Assembly (NCBI GenBank): GCA_963576735.1
Contig: OY755177.1
Coordinates: 12,896,001-12,960,000, forward strand
Reading direction: 5' to 3'
Length of the DNA stretch: 64,000 nucleotides
Source of the DNA: Bedellia somnulentella
Taxonomy: Eukaryota; Arthropoda; Insecta; Lepidoptera; Bedelliidae
The notes under the pieces are model-generated. The model had not been told where the DNA came from. It worked only from the letters and a program-made list of their open reading frames with translations, and ran no database searches. Of this stretch, positions 35,536 through 46,702 are shown in pieces; position 1 is the first letter of the stretch; each line of letters starts with the position of its first letter. The translations under genes and the position numbers were made by a program.

Positions 35536-36312
35536 TGTTTTATTACAACTGGTTTTCGTTCTATCTTCAATTAAACTTATGATACGAACATGAATCCGCT
35601 TGTGTTATCCTCAACAATAAATTTATATTTTAACCATATGCCTACTAGGTATGTCACGCAATAATTTATAATGTCACAATAGGTAAGCTTCTTTTGCGAG
35701 ATTTATGTTGACGTAAATGACATATTTTCTATTTGTATCGGAAAAAGATGAACTTTTTTGTAGATATAAATTTTGCTGTTAGTGACAATACTGATTGAAG
35801 TTCATTGCAAAGCTATATTTTACGATTCAGTACATATTTCATGCTGTGATGTTAAATAAAGGGTTTTTCTATTCTATGATTATCTAACTATCGCTGCATT
35901 TATTCCAAAAAGGAAAGATTGTTTGTGTGATTATTTGTCAATAATAAATCAGTCAGGATCGTATTAAGTGACGGTCAATAGTTTCATCCTACACCAATGG
36001 TAACTAAAGGCGTCAGTATGTAAAATTATATACAGCCAAAAACAGCGCAGTAAATATTTGATCGGATGAAAGTTGGCTATCCGTTAAATTTACATGTTAC
36101 GTTCAAGGTATTCGTTTGGCGAAATATTTGAACGCTGTAAGTGCTTTAATACAAAATAAATTAAGTATATAGAAAAAAAAGTTACTACGGTATTTTCTAG
36201 TGGATGAAAACTTTAGTTCTGAATTAAATTCATTGCATTTCGTTAATAAATAACTGTATGTAATACGTGTCAAAATATATAAACATTCAACATACATTCA
36301 CATAATTATGGT
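35536..36312. other. Non-coding stretch with LINE-tail scrap
   Basis: Plus-strand 35947-36024 (CAGTCAGGATCGTATTAAGT, CTACACCAATGGTAACTAAA, GGCGTCAGTATG) is a degenerate LINE 3' end. The rest is AT-rich. Confidence 0.45.
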
Positions 36313-36525
36313 AATAAAACTCAAAAAGGGGTAGCAAGAGCTTCAGAAAATAAAATTAGTCAGCTACTTCTGGACGTTGACTGGGAAAGAAATTTTAAAA
36401 TAAAGGATGATTTTCAGGGTCTTCAGCCACATTGGACGACAATCACTTAAAAATCCCCAACACACTTCGTACCGTACCCATGGGAAGCAATAAGTTGGTG
36501 TTATTCTGATCCAACACTAAACGAC
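36313..36525 (-). repeat. Family A repeat, degenerate
   Basis: AAAAAGGGGTAGCAAGAGCT, TAGTCAGCTACTTCTGGACG and TGGTGTTATTCTGATCCAAC follow minus-strand family A order. Confidence 0.6.
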
Positions 36526-36826
36526 TAATGAATTAATAAATTCTGTAGCGAAAACTACTATTCTCAGACTACACGGCGCCAGTATCTGTCTGTTGTGTGC
36601 GGTTTTGTGATGAGACTTACAAAGGACATTTGGTTCTTGTTTCCATTTAACTAAATTAGTTTCTTCAAATGAATTGAACTTTATTTAAGACGTGGTTACT
36701 GATAAATCTAACAGTTCGATGACTCTCTATAAATTTGCTCTGTAAAATAATTAATTGATAATGGTTTACCATAATTACAGCGATCGCTAATCGAGTGCGT
36801 TAACTTATAAATATCACGTATAATAT

Positions 36827-37582
36827 TCAACTCTTATCTAAACAGATGCATGCACAAGGGATCTGCGAACATCCACTATCATCGAGTGCTCTTACATTGC
36901 CATCGACTATCCGGCATTCTATTGAACAGGTATAGTGATAGCACAAGTGAACATTCGCAGCCCCACGAGTGGAACAGGAGACAGACTCATGCGAAGCGGG
37001 AGGGGCGACGGTGGGGCAACATGAACGGGGCTCACTGAGAGGATGGTGCGGCGGCACGGAGAACGTGTAGTACTTGGCCGTTTGGTTGTGCGCGCGCAGC
37101 ACCGAGCTGTGGGTCAGCGTCACCACCACCACCAGCACGGACGCCAGCGCCAGCGCGAAGAACGACGCCGCCACCGCCGTCACCACCCGCCGGCGCCGAG
37201 CTTCCTTGCCCGCCTCCTCCCCAGGCGGCTCCGGCACCACCGGCAGCGGCGGCTCCGGCGACCGGCTCCGGATGCTGGCGGCGCGCTGGCTCGGCAACTC
37301 CAACGTATGGCGACGAGAGCGACGGGCGCGCTCACACTCCGCTGCCGAGCTGTGGTGGCGACGGAGACGATGAGGCGCGCCCGGCGTCACACGGCACGAC
37401 GACGATCTTAACGCGCGCGTCGGCACGATGAGATCATCGCTAGCAGTTCGTGGCACTCGGACCGAATGCACGGAACGGAACGAGTGGTCGCGCGATCCTC
37501 CGGGCAGCGCCGCGTCCACGGATCCGCGCGACGAGTGCCGCGAGAAGCGGTCGCGCTCGCGATGGTCTGCGCGCACGGACAT
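36827..37582 (-). CDS. Unrecognised single-pass membrane protein (host gene exon)
   Basis: The only convincing host coding sequence. It sits in a GC-rich island (about 36.96-37.66 kb) sharply unlike its AT-rich surroundings. Start chosen at 37582 because it is the first true ATG of the frame, in a strong context (GCCGCCATG). The frame stays open upstream to 37711 but only from a TTG. The product is about 251 residues: an Arg/Ser-rich, presumably cytoplasmic N-terminus (about 1-130), a Pro-rich stretch (SPEPPLPVVPEPP), a basic RRRR anchor, one hydrophobic segment of about 24 residues (about 133-156), then a Cys-rich C-terminal part with an N-glycosylation motif (NQT). The charge pattern predicts type II topology with the Cys-rich part outside. 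A good splice donor (AAT|GTAAGA, GT at 36895-36894) lies 23 codons before the TGA, so the exon may end there and the gene continue leftward. I do not recognise the family. Confidence 0.65.
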   Translation of the reverse strand: MSVRADHRERDRFSRHSSRGSVDAALPGGSRDHSFRSVHSVRVPRTASDDLIVPTRALRSSSCRVTPGAPHRLRRHHSSAAECERARRSRRHTLELPSQRAASIRSRSPEPPLPVVPEPPGEEAGKEARRRRVVTAVAASFFALALASVLVVVVTLTHSSVLRAHNQTAKYYTFSVPPHHPLSEPRSCCPTVAPPASHESVSCSTRGAANVHLCYHYTCSIECRIVDGNVRALDDSGCSQIPCACICLDKS

Positions 37583-37800
37583 GGCGGCGGGCGGCGGGCA
37601 CGGCGCGCGGCTGCCACCGCTCAAATGCCGTGTCGCCCGCCCTACCGCCGCCGCCGCCCTCGCACCGCGCAATATACTCTTGTTTACACTCGCGCCCTCT
37701 CGCACAAACAACTCGCTTTCGGACGAGTGTTTAGCACCGAAGGTAATGTACTGTACACCTAGTCCTCTTACTTGACGATTACATATTTGCTCGATTAGAG
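37583..37800 (-). promoter_or_regulatory. Probable 5' UTR/promoter side of the GC-rich gene
   Basis: GC-rich CpG-bearing DNA immediately upstream of the chosen start, falling back to AT-rich beyond 37.8 kb. No TATA box can be assigned with confidence. Inferred from position only. Confidence 0.35.
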
Positions 37801-39149
37801 TATTTGGACCGGGACCCTCGAAAGCGTCCAGGTTTACGCAAACATGGATTGCGCTTCACCCTTTCCGATTTAAAACTCGTTATTGCATATTTATTGTGCT
37901 CTTCGTTCTTTGTAAACTCGGCAATAAAAGGAAATCATAAAGCTGCACATGTAAAACGACATCGAGTAGGTTGATGGAAAATGTTTCAGTGGAACGAAAT
38001 GGAGCGGGAGTGTGCTTTGTTAGAGAGTACGTTGTCAAGTTAAATTGTCTCCGAGTCTCGGAAACGAAACAGATAGCCGAGAAGTTGTCGCGAGGCCGCC
38101 ACATCGACACCATTCAAAGCAGAAAACACAACGCGTTCAACGTGACGACTTAAACAATACTCGCACCTCTGAATACCCAACTAAACGCTACATCTATTAT
38201 CATACGGCTGCTATGAATACAACTTTATAAATAGAATCAATTTGTGAACATATTTCCTATGCAAAAATATATCTGAAGTTATATTTTTAAAAGATGATTT
38301 GAAGTTACAACAATGTTTATATGCTGAAAAGTAATTCAAATTTTCACATACTCTCGGAATAAGAACAAGTGGAAAGTTAATGCTCGTTTTAGTACTGGGA
38401 GTATCTCGCTAGTTGCAGTGCAAACTGCATTTTCCACTCAGCTACTTTTAAACATTTAACACGTTGCGCGTTATATTTTTTCAAGCGTTCAATGTTTAAT
38501 TTTGATGTTCTTGTTTTACACCTACTGATATTAATAGTTGGAAACAGGTATAACTAAGTTGACATTAAATTTATTTTTCCTAACTATTTGAAAAACCCTA
38601 AAGATGTTTATGCCATGAAGGAGTCTATTGTAAAATGAAATTGTATCAACTGGCACTTCAGTTTATATGTTTTTACTCCCATTTTATAAAAGTTTTTTAT
38701 GAATACGAAACTACCACCACAAACATTAAATCGATTAAGAATTATTAGATTAAGAATTATCAGATTAAGGTAAAACAAAAACATATTAAAGGATTTCGCG
38801 GAAGCAAAGGTATCCAATAAATATATTATGAATTTTATGATTATTCACATAAAGGCCATCGTTTAATCGTATTTACTTTTCAAAGAACTATAATAGTTAA
38901 ATCTCTGGGTGATTTTATTTTATTATGTTGGCGATGGAATCTGTAAAAGCTACACACTTGAATTTCAACAATACTCATGATATAATCACGTTTACCAATC
39001 CCATGAAGAAGTAACCATAGCTTTAGAATTGGAAATTACTAAGCCAATTTTGGTGGATGAGCGTAGGAAAATATTTTTTGGTCGTCGCTTAAAACACCCA
39101 CGGGACGAAATGCAAAACACCGAAATATTGGTAGTACCACCGATTCAAC
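37801..39149. other. Non-coding stretch
   Basis: No gene seen. A possible decayed minus-strand family A copy lies at about 38990-39105 (AAGTAACCATAGCTTTAG, ACACCCACGGGACG). Confidence 0.4.
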
Positions 39150-39162
39150 AAACTTTATTCGA

Positions 39163-39229
39163 ATAAATAAAGAATAATAGTAATAATCCCCACATGAGGT
39201 TTTCATGAACAAAAAGATTTAAATTATGT
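39163..39229 (+). mobile_element. 67-bp retro-insertion of the TAATCCCCACATGAGG family
   Basis: Bounded by perfect 13-bp duplications AAACTTTATTCGA (39150-39162 and 39230-39242). It starts ATAAATAAAGAATAATAG, then the core TAATCCCCACATGAGG (39184-39199), CATGA-N5-TCATG and AACAAAAAGATTTAAATTATG. The tail subtype (GGTTTTCATGAAC) is shared with 5076-5178. The 5' part is the complement of ATTCTTTATTTAT that precedes the core in the 5076 copy. Confidence 0.8.
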
Positions 39230-39310
39230 AAACTTTATTCGAGTTGCTTCTGCAAAACCAAGGATTGAAGATTGAAGAATCAATATTTTAAAATATTTAT
39301 AGAATAAATA

Positions 39311-39463
39311 GTGCCGTGTAGTGTCGGCTTAGAATAACAGTACCCCATTTCTTCCGGTGGGTGTACGTAAGAGGCGACTAACGGTATTGGGGCTTTTAAG
39401 GGATTTTTGGGCGACGCGGTTGGAGACCCATCACCAACAACCTTTATACCACCATCTTTTCCG
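39311..39463 (+). repeat. Family A repeat, 3'-truncated
   Basis: Near-consensus from GCCGTGTAGTGTCGGCTTAG to ACCACCATCTTTTCC, then unrelated DNA. Loss of the 3' end is unusual for a retrotransposed copy and implies later deletion. Confidence 0.75.
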
Positions 39464-39810
39464 ATTTCTCTTTTTCTTTTCAGTATGTATGTCTGTATAT
39501 TTTAAAAAAAGCTTTGTAACTACTTCATTTTCTAGTTATTAAACTCACTACCAGAAAACCTCTATCCTTATTCCTCATTCCTTATTTCAGCATAAAAACT
39601 ACATAAATATCTAACATTGGTTTGACATCTGAAGTTCCACTAGCTGAATAGCATTGAGATGTAAGCGATGGAGCACAAAGAGGCACACTGTCTATCTATA
39701 ACACAATGACACTGCCGGCCGATAGGCAACAATGAAGTTTGAAGGACAAACGGAAAAGTGATCACATTGCACGTGATATAAAAACGTTCTTTGAAAAGAA
39801 CCTACTTATA
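39464..39810. other. Non-coding stretch
   Basis: Nothing recognised. Confidence 0.4.
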
Positions 39811-40003
39811 CACACGGCTACGGCTAAGGACTACTCAGAAATTGAGTTAGGAAAAAATATAAAATTAAAAGTGTTGTAAGAAAGTAATAGGTCTCAAACC
39901 ACATCACCCTACAATCACTTGAAAGGCACCAAAAACATAAATCGGATCTTAGGACACAAGTGAGGAGTATTGGGTTAGTGTTATTCTAAGTCAATACAAC
40001 ACG
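39811..40003 (-). repeat. Family A repeat, degenerate
   Basis: ACACACGGCTACGGCTAAGG, GGTCTCAAACCACATCACCC and GTTAGTGTTATTCTAAGTC keep family A order on the minus strand. Confidence 0.55.
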
Positions 40004-40617
40004 TCTGAGAATACAATATAATAATAATATATAATATTATTAAAGCTTTGCTTATGTTAGTATTTTACAAAGAAGTAGGCAGAGGCTTTGACAGCTGATG
40101 CGCATACGAGTAATAAAAGTAAATTTTAAAAATACTTAATGTTATCAAAATTCAAATCGCAACACCTTTTAGGGTGTTAAACTCGTTGAAGTAAAAGGGA
40201 TCGAACAAGTTTTACTAAAAGATCTTGTGTTATTTTCATTTCAAACAACACTTTTCGAATTCGGTACATTAAATTTTAAAACAATATGCAATTGAGAAAG
40301 AAATACACTGAATAAAATACATTCTGTGTATGACAAACGATTTTTATGTAATTTTATTTGGTTTTTTGATACGGAGTTGGGGAAAATGAAAAAGGACATT
40401 TTTTTTCTTATAATAAATATTTATTTTAAAGTAATGTATTCCATTTATCGAATTCACGCAGATTAGTTTAAAATAGTCTTTTATATATACAATGTTTTAT
40501 CTGGTTTGAACAGTAAAGAGAACAACGCTGTAAGTTAATTATGCTTTAAGCAAAAAAATTAAGTGAAATACAAATGTTGTGTTTCATCCTTTATTCTCGC
40601 CGAGATGTAATAAAAAG
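40004..40617. other. Non-coding stretch
   Basis: Nothing recognised. Confidence 0.4.
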
Positions 40618-40712
40618 CAAACAAGCAAAACTTTCGGCGGCCGGAGACCCATCACCAATAACCTATATTTCAGCAAGGCTTCAGATCCCATTTTTGGGAT
40701 CAATAGCCCAAA
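40618..40712 (+). repeat. Family A repeat fragment
   Basis: GGAGACCCATCACCAATAAC, ATATTTCAGCA and TTTTTGGGATCAATAGCCC: central and 3' blocks with a large internal deletion. Confidence 0.5.
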
Positions 40713-41319
40713 GTTCACGTATCTTTGTTATGTAGATTTTGATTATTACAATGATGCTTTCTCTATAAGTACATTCTAGTAGACAGGAAATTAAAACCTA
40801 ATTTCTCTACGCCGCATTCGCGTGATTCCACAATTGTTAGAGAGTATAGCTCATACAAATCCTTCCTTGCGCATTAATTAAAACTACAGGTATGTGTTTT
40901 GATTACTACGGCTGATAAAGTTTTAATGATTTATATATTTGAAACATTTACATGGCTTCTTCTTGGTTTATAAGTCTGTAAAACATTACATTTCAATATA
41001 TTTATCATAGTGTATACAAAATTCTGTCTTTTATCATTTAGTTGTATATTTTTTTAAATGTCCTGTTTTATGAATCACAAACTCTTCGAATGAAAATAAA
41101 TCGTAAAGTACTACGTCATAAAAACCAATACACCCCTTTTAAACGAGATTATTCTTATAATCAAAAGTTGACTTGTTCATAAGACGCGTAGTAGTGTTTT
41201 AGACCAGCAGTACCAATTTTTTTCCTTTGGGGTCATATTAGATCACCGGGATTTTCCGAGAATAGGGGACCGTCCGGGTATAGACACTAACTAGCCCATT
41301 ATGTTTTCTCTGTATTGCA
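40713..41319. other. Non-coding stretch
   Basis: AT-rich. Nothing recognised. Confidence 0.4.
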
Positions 41320-41515
41320 TTTGCCCGAAAGTGTCGGCTACCTTACCACTCCAAAATGGTCGTTAAGACCACTAGAAATGCGGGGCTTTTCAGTAAATTT
41401 TGATCAACACGGTGGGAATACAATCAACAATACATTTATAAGAGGCTGAAGATTCTTTGATTTTAAATCTCTGGCTTCTTTTGTACGGATTATAGTCGTG
41501 AATATATGATACACC
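41320..41515 (+). repeat. Family A repeat, highly degenerate
   Basis: AAAGTGTCGGCTACCTTACC, GCGGGGCTTTTCAGTAAATT, AAGAGGCTGAAGATTCTTTG and TATAGTCGTGAATATATG fit family A order with many changes. Confidence 0.45.
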
Positions 41516-41935
41516 ACGTATTTAAAGTCAGATCAAGCAAAAATTTTTTTTCTTAAGCCTTGGCTACCAATTTAGAAATTGCAGAGCAGAGAATTTAAGA
41601 TTCTTTATCATCTGAAAAACTAAAAGCCTTTTAAAACTATTAACAGTTGCGACAAAGAAATGGATTTACGAACATTAACAAAGAAAAAATGTTTTAATCA
41701 AATTTCGGAGCTATTAGTTTATTCTTTGACATGAGACACGAGTTTTCAACGAAGTTATGGCTTAAGATCTCAACTTTGTTAACTTTGTCAGTGTTGAGTA
41801 AATGTTTGACGCTAACGAATTCCAATTTTCAAAGAAGTATTTTATTATTTGTGAACGACTGCGACTACCACCCTGATAAATTTGCAAATCTTGGAGCGAA
41901 TAAAATAAAATAGAACCATACATATAAAATACAGC
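41516..41935. other. Non-coding stretch
   Basis: Nothing recognised. Confidence 0.4.
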
Positions 41936-42098
41936 GTATACGTATACTTATAGCCATAAACCCGAAAAGGGGTAGCCAGAGCTTCAGAGCAAGAAACTCC
42001 TCAGCCACATTTGGGAGTTAATAGGGGACAAGATGCTAGAAATAAAGTTTCGATGGTGATGGGTCTCAAACCGCATCTCCCAAAAATCACTTAAATAG
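41936..42098 (-). repeat. Family A repeat, 3' half
   Basis: CTTATAGCCATAAACCCGAA, AAGGGGTAGCCAGAGCTTCA and GATGGGTCTCAAACCGCATC. It ends inside the body, a 5'-truncated copy of the 'ATAGGGGACAAGATG' subtype. Confidence 0.7.
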
Positions 42099-43009
42099 AA
42101 CTATCTCTATCAATATTTAAATTCACTAAAAGGGACCTTAAAACAAGGAAAATAACATTTTAGGGTCCAATACAAATTTAAAAAGAACTATGCGGTTTCA
42201 CATTTAATGTTTCCGGAAAAGTTGCAAAAGGTTTTTTCAGGTTCTTCTGCACTTAAAAAATAATGAAAGTGTTTTAACTCTCTTGAATATTGTGTTCGGT
42301 TCACTGGTCAACGCTTCATCTTCTTTTTAATTTATTCATCGTTCTTTCTTTTAACATTTAGTTTTACAGAGCTGTATTGATTAGTTGAATTCAAAATGTT
42401 ACTTTTTCATTAAACTAATAACCAAACATAACAGATATATATATATATATATAATACCCAGTATGACTATATGTTTCAGAAAACAAGTTTGTACATTTGA
42501 TTTAAAATAAAAAAAACATTGTAGTGGCTTACATTTTGCTATTCCATCTCGTCTTATTTAAGGATTGGGGGCTAAATATTTGAAAATTTACTTTATTCCC
42601 CTTCTTAATTCCCCAAATAAACAATAGAATAGTTGGGACCATAACTCTGGCGAGCACTATTGATTGAATCCTTGAGTATAAATAAGTAGGCAAGTGATTC
42701 AAAATCATGTCATACAACATGTGCGAGTTCCTAACATCAATCGCTTGTGATAGCAAAATATGATATCAAAGCTTTTTGTATTTGTTGACCAAGTAGCGCT
42801 TATTGAAATCCTTTCTTATTAAATAATAGTCGGATCACCCATAGGCAATGACAAAAAAAGATTTTCACAACAAAAGATCCCGCGATCAAAGATTATAATT
42901 TGACGCTAAATAATATGCCTTATTTTCAAATTTGCCTTTGAAGAGTGATCGGTATTTAATCATTTTTAAATAAATATTGGTGGATGGATTTTTTTGACTG
43001 TGAATAACG
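42099..43009. other. Non-coding stretch with AT microsatellite
   Basis: An (AT)n run lies at about 42435-42454. No gene seen. Confidence 0.4.
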
Positions 43010-43335
43010 CACACAACTCATAAATGACCCCACCAAGGGTTTCGAGCTTTAAATGTATCCCTAGTCATCACCCTTGATTTGGCCATAGTCTACCACGTGC
43101 GCCTAATGCGTGTCGGCGATAGCAGCCGGGACCGATGGCTTAACATGCACTTTGGAGCACGGAATCATTTGCACTGTCATATAAGCAGATGATTCAAGCC
43201 TGCAATATTAAAATAAATAAAAAACTGGATTAAATCTCACACATAAAAATATGTGCGTTTACTCCCCGGGAATCAAACCCGAGACCTTTAGATTGTGAGC
43301 CGTGTTTATACTGCAAGGTCAGCAAGGCACCTAAT
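43010..43335 (-). repeat. tRNA-derived SINE (family D), second copy
   Basis: AGCAGCCGGGACCGATGGCT, GATTCAAGCCTGCAATATTA and the complement of a B box (AATCAAACCCGAGACC) match the 3287-3620 copy in the same order and orientation. Confidence 0.65.
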
Positions 43336-43980
43336 ACATATGTGGTGCTAACTCAAACCAACATTAAAATTATATTTCATAAAATGTTTCTAGTATTTAT
43401 TTTAATTTAATAAACAGCCAATTTCATGTGGCAGGCTAAGCTTTTTAACAGAGTTTGGCGCGTTATTCGTAAAAGCTTTCACATTCTGTTCTATCTATTA
43501 TTCCTTCAATCAAACTATTCATTTTGCTGTTCGCAATAATGAGCCAATACCGAAACAATGATTGATTGCGTCTAGTGCGTCCAGCTGGCACGGCTGCGGT
43601 ACAAATACGAATAATTTATACTTCTTTCATACCCTTTTCACTTTTCTGGAAGTTTTCTCATTTGTTCGTGGCTTTTTTACTTATTTGTACATTTTTCTCG
43701 CCTAAAAAAGAGTAGGAATGTAATTTGGTTACGTCGCATAATTTCAGAGACAGATTTTGACATACTTTATTCATTTCTTTATGTTCAATAAAAAAATGAT
43801 CAGTCACTCTCATAATGTTTTTTCATATATATATTTTATTTAACTATGATATACATATATGTGTGCTTAATATAAGTAGTTTTCAAGTTAATTCATAATT
43901 TCTAATATAAATAAAAAAACGACTTGTTCAGTCATAATAAACTAAAATCTTATATTTTATTCTTAAAAACAGTAACAGTA
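43336..43980. other. Non-coding stretch
   Basis: Nothing recognised. Confidence 0.4.
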
Positions 43981-44328
43981 GTGCCGTGTAGTGCTGGCTT
44001 AGAATATCACTACCCCTTTTTACCCACGGGAATGAGTCTTTTTTAAGTGGGTTTTGGGTGATGAGGTTAGTAGAAATAAAGTATCATTGTTGATGGATCT
44101 CCAACCGCATCGCCCAAAAACAACTTTAAAGCCCCATACCCTTAGTCGCCTCTCACGACACCTGTGGGTAGAAAGGAGTAGTGACATTCTAAGCTGGCAC
44201 TACACGGTAACTTGATCTTGACTTGATCCCTATCAACTTCTAAATCTGGCTGAGGAGTTTCTAGCTCTGAAACTCTGGCTACCCCTTTTTGAGATTTATG
44301 GCCGCGAGTATATGTATGTATGTAAAAA
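43981..44328 (+). repeat. Nested family A repeats (plus copy split by a minus copy)
   Basis: The plus copy starts GCCGTGTAGTGCTGGCTTAG at 43983 and runs to GGGTGATGAGGTT. A minus-strand copy (about 44070-44208: GTAGAAATAAAGTATC through CTAAGCTGGCACTACACGG) interrupts it. The plus copy resumes at about 44225 (CCCTATCAACTTCTAAATC) and ends with GGCCGCGAGTATATGTATG. Either insertion of one copy into another, or a local inversion. Confidence 0.7.
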
Positions 44329-45870
44329 CATTAAATGGGGTTCTTAAACCTCGTGATTTAAACTTGGCACTCCAAAATCTAAACAACTCCTCCTACTCGT
44401 AGTTTATGTAATACCAGCGCAAGTATTTTTTGACGACCATTTTTTTAACTTCGATGACTATTAATTTAACTTTTAAAAAACTTATCAAATCGATTTTAAA
44501 TCTTTGCAGCAAGTAAACCTTTGGAATTTGAAATATTATATGTGACTTTTTTTTAATATTAAGTGATAAATTGAAAGATAGAATATTGAAAAGTACGATA
44601 CGTAAATAAACGTAGTAAGAATAGGGTAGGTCACAGCCTATGATATAAAAATATTTTAGACGCTTACTTTCCCTCATACTTTTACTCGCCTTACTACTAC
44701 GCTAAGTTGGATGAACATAGCATTTTAGTAAGTTGATTGTACTTGTAATAAGGATGTTATAACAATCATATTAAGTGGATGAATAAATTTTAAATGTAGA
44801 AAGATTTAAAGAGAGATTACATGTGTCGTGTCTAAGATAAATGAGAGTCAACATTAGTTCAGGATGGCCTGAGAGACAATATTTTGGATCAAAAAGGAAG
44901 TGTCTTTAAGCGACAATATTTTTAAATATTACAAATAAACGGGCATTTATAACTAGGCCTATAAATACAAAATACGCGTGAATATATTTCGGGGTTCTAT
45001 GAAGTAGCCATTAATTATTTTTGTCTACATGTGCGGGCACTTATGGCGCGAGTACACTTTATTTAATTGTAGAAATATGAACAAAATATTAAGAAGAACA
45101 AACAAAATTATACTGCCCTTATTTTTGATGGTTTATTAAGTAAATGTGTCGATCAATGTATAAAAGATCAAGATTATTGCAAACTCAGCACTCAAATATG
45201 AAAAAAGAATGCAAAGTTCTTGACAGAAGGACCATCGGATTAAAATCTTTTCCAAATATTTTAAGGTAAAATATATTACAATTCTGCTCTTTTTTCAGAG
45301 AGTGCTCGCCAAAAATTATACAGCTAGAAGGTGATTGGTAATTTGATTTGGTAATATCTGAGTGAGTCAAAAGACACTGGCAGCACATTTCTGTTAAGTA
45401 TTGAAATTTAGCACCTATCTTAAAAAAATGTCGTCCTTATCTTAATAAATTAATAATATGTAATTTAATGTCATATGATCGAATGTGGTGTGAAAGACGA
45501 TTCTGTAAAAAATATGGGAAAAATATGTTTGTCCTTTTTTTATAATTTAGTATACTTTTAGTATACTTATAGCCGACTAGCAGCTTTCTTTTGAATTTGT
45601 TAAAAGCCTTAACGCATGAGATAATTGAAAAGCACAAAACTTTCATTAAATTTATTTGCTTTAACAAACAATAAAAGTGCAATGCAAGTAATAAAATAAA
45701 GCGTTTGATATAAAGTCATTCCAGAGCAACTATTTGAGTTAGCTACTGATGTATCCAATTTCCTACATGTGAAACTATTCTCCAACTAACTCCAGAGCTG
45801 CCAGAAACTGAGCAGTATTGAAGCTCAGAAACCAACTTTTTTATATATTTCCTTTTTATTAATTTTATTG
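44329..45870. other. Non-coding stretch
   Basis: About 1.5 kb without recognised elements. The ORF at 44393-44677 has no family features. Confidence 0.4.
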
Positions 45871-46141
45871 CTGTGTAGTGCTTGCTTTGCTGTGTAGTGT
45901 CGGCTTCGCTATAATAGAACCATCGAATTTGTTCCCATGGGTGATTGTAAGAGGCGACTAAGGGTATCGTGGCTTTTTAAGTAACTTTTGGGCGATGCGG
46001 TTGGAGACCCATCACCAAAAACATGGAATTTTCAATCTTTTTCCCACGTAACTTTCTGAAGTAGCTGAAGAATTTTCCGATTTTGAAGCTCTGGCTAACC
46101 ATTTTAGGGAGTTACTGCCGTAAGTATATGTATGTTTGTAT
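45871..46141 (+). repeat. Family A repeat, full length with two 5' units
   Basis: GCTGTGTAGTGCTTGCTTT then GCTGTGTAGTGTCGGCTTCG, complete body, and GCCGTAAGTATATGTATG tail. Confidence 0.75.
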
Positions 46142-46617
46142 GTTTCTATTAAGACTATACAAAAGACATTTTAGTTGAAAAATAGCTGATTACAAGAAAC
46201 CTAGTCAAATATTGAAAATTTCATGTTTGCATTGTATCATGACTTAAAAAAAAAAAAAAATCAAAAAGTTTATTTTTCAAAATAAAGTTAAATACTAACA
46301 TTTTTTGAACGTCAAAGTTTTAAATTAATCGTTAATCCGTTGCTTCGGAAGGTGTTCGTAAAGAGAAGAAGCAACAAAGAAACTCTTTACATTCACATTT
46401 TTTCATTTTTTTAAAACATGGTTTGTACAATTTCAGTTTATAAACATGTTTTTACTTTACAAAAGATTTTCTATGCGACCAAACCAAACGCTAGTTTGAC
46501 ATGATTAAAATAAATTGTCCATCACAAAAACCAATCACATAACGTGAGAAGAAAAATCCTCACCAGACAATTATTCCTAGGAATAACGAGGGAAGATTTA
46601 TAGCTTTACGGACATGG
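46142..46617. other. Probable 3' flank/UTR of the minus-strand LINE
   Basis: Downstream of the LINE ORF2 stop (46618-46620, minus strand). The element's 3' end cannot be placed. A long A run at about 46246-46260 is on the plus strand and so is not its poly(A). Confidence 0.35.
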
Positions 46618-46702
46618 TCATGTGCGCGTTGGGTCCTTGTCGTTTAAAAAATCTTGAACACTGTAGTAAGATTTCTTTAAAAGCATGGCTTTAATTGCCT
46701 TT

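Noticed and set aside
37043..37775. Several overlapping plus-strand ORFs of about 60-120 codons in the GC island
   Set aside because: They lie opposite the coherent minus-strand frame with a membrane segment and are the usual shadow openings of GC-rich DNA; compositions are low-complexity (Arg/His runs).
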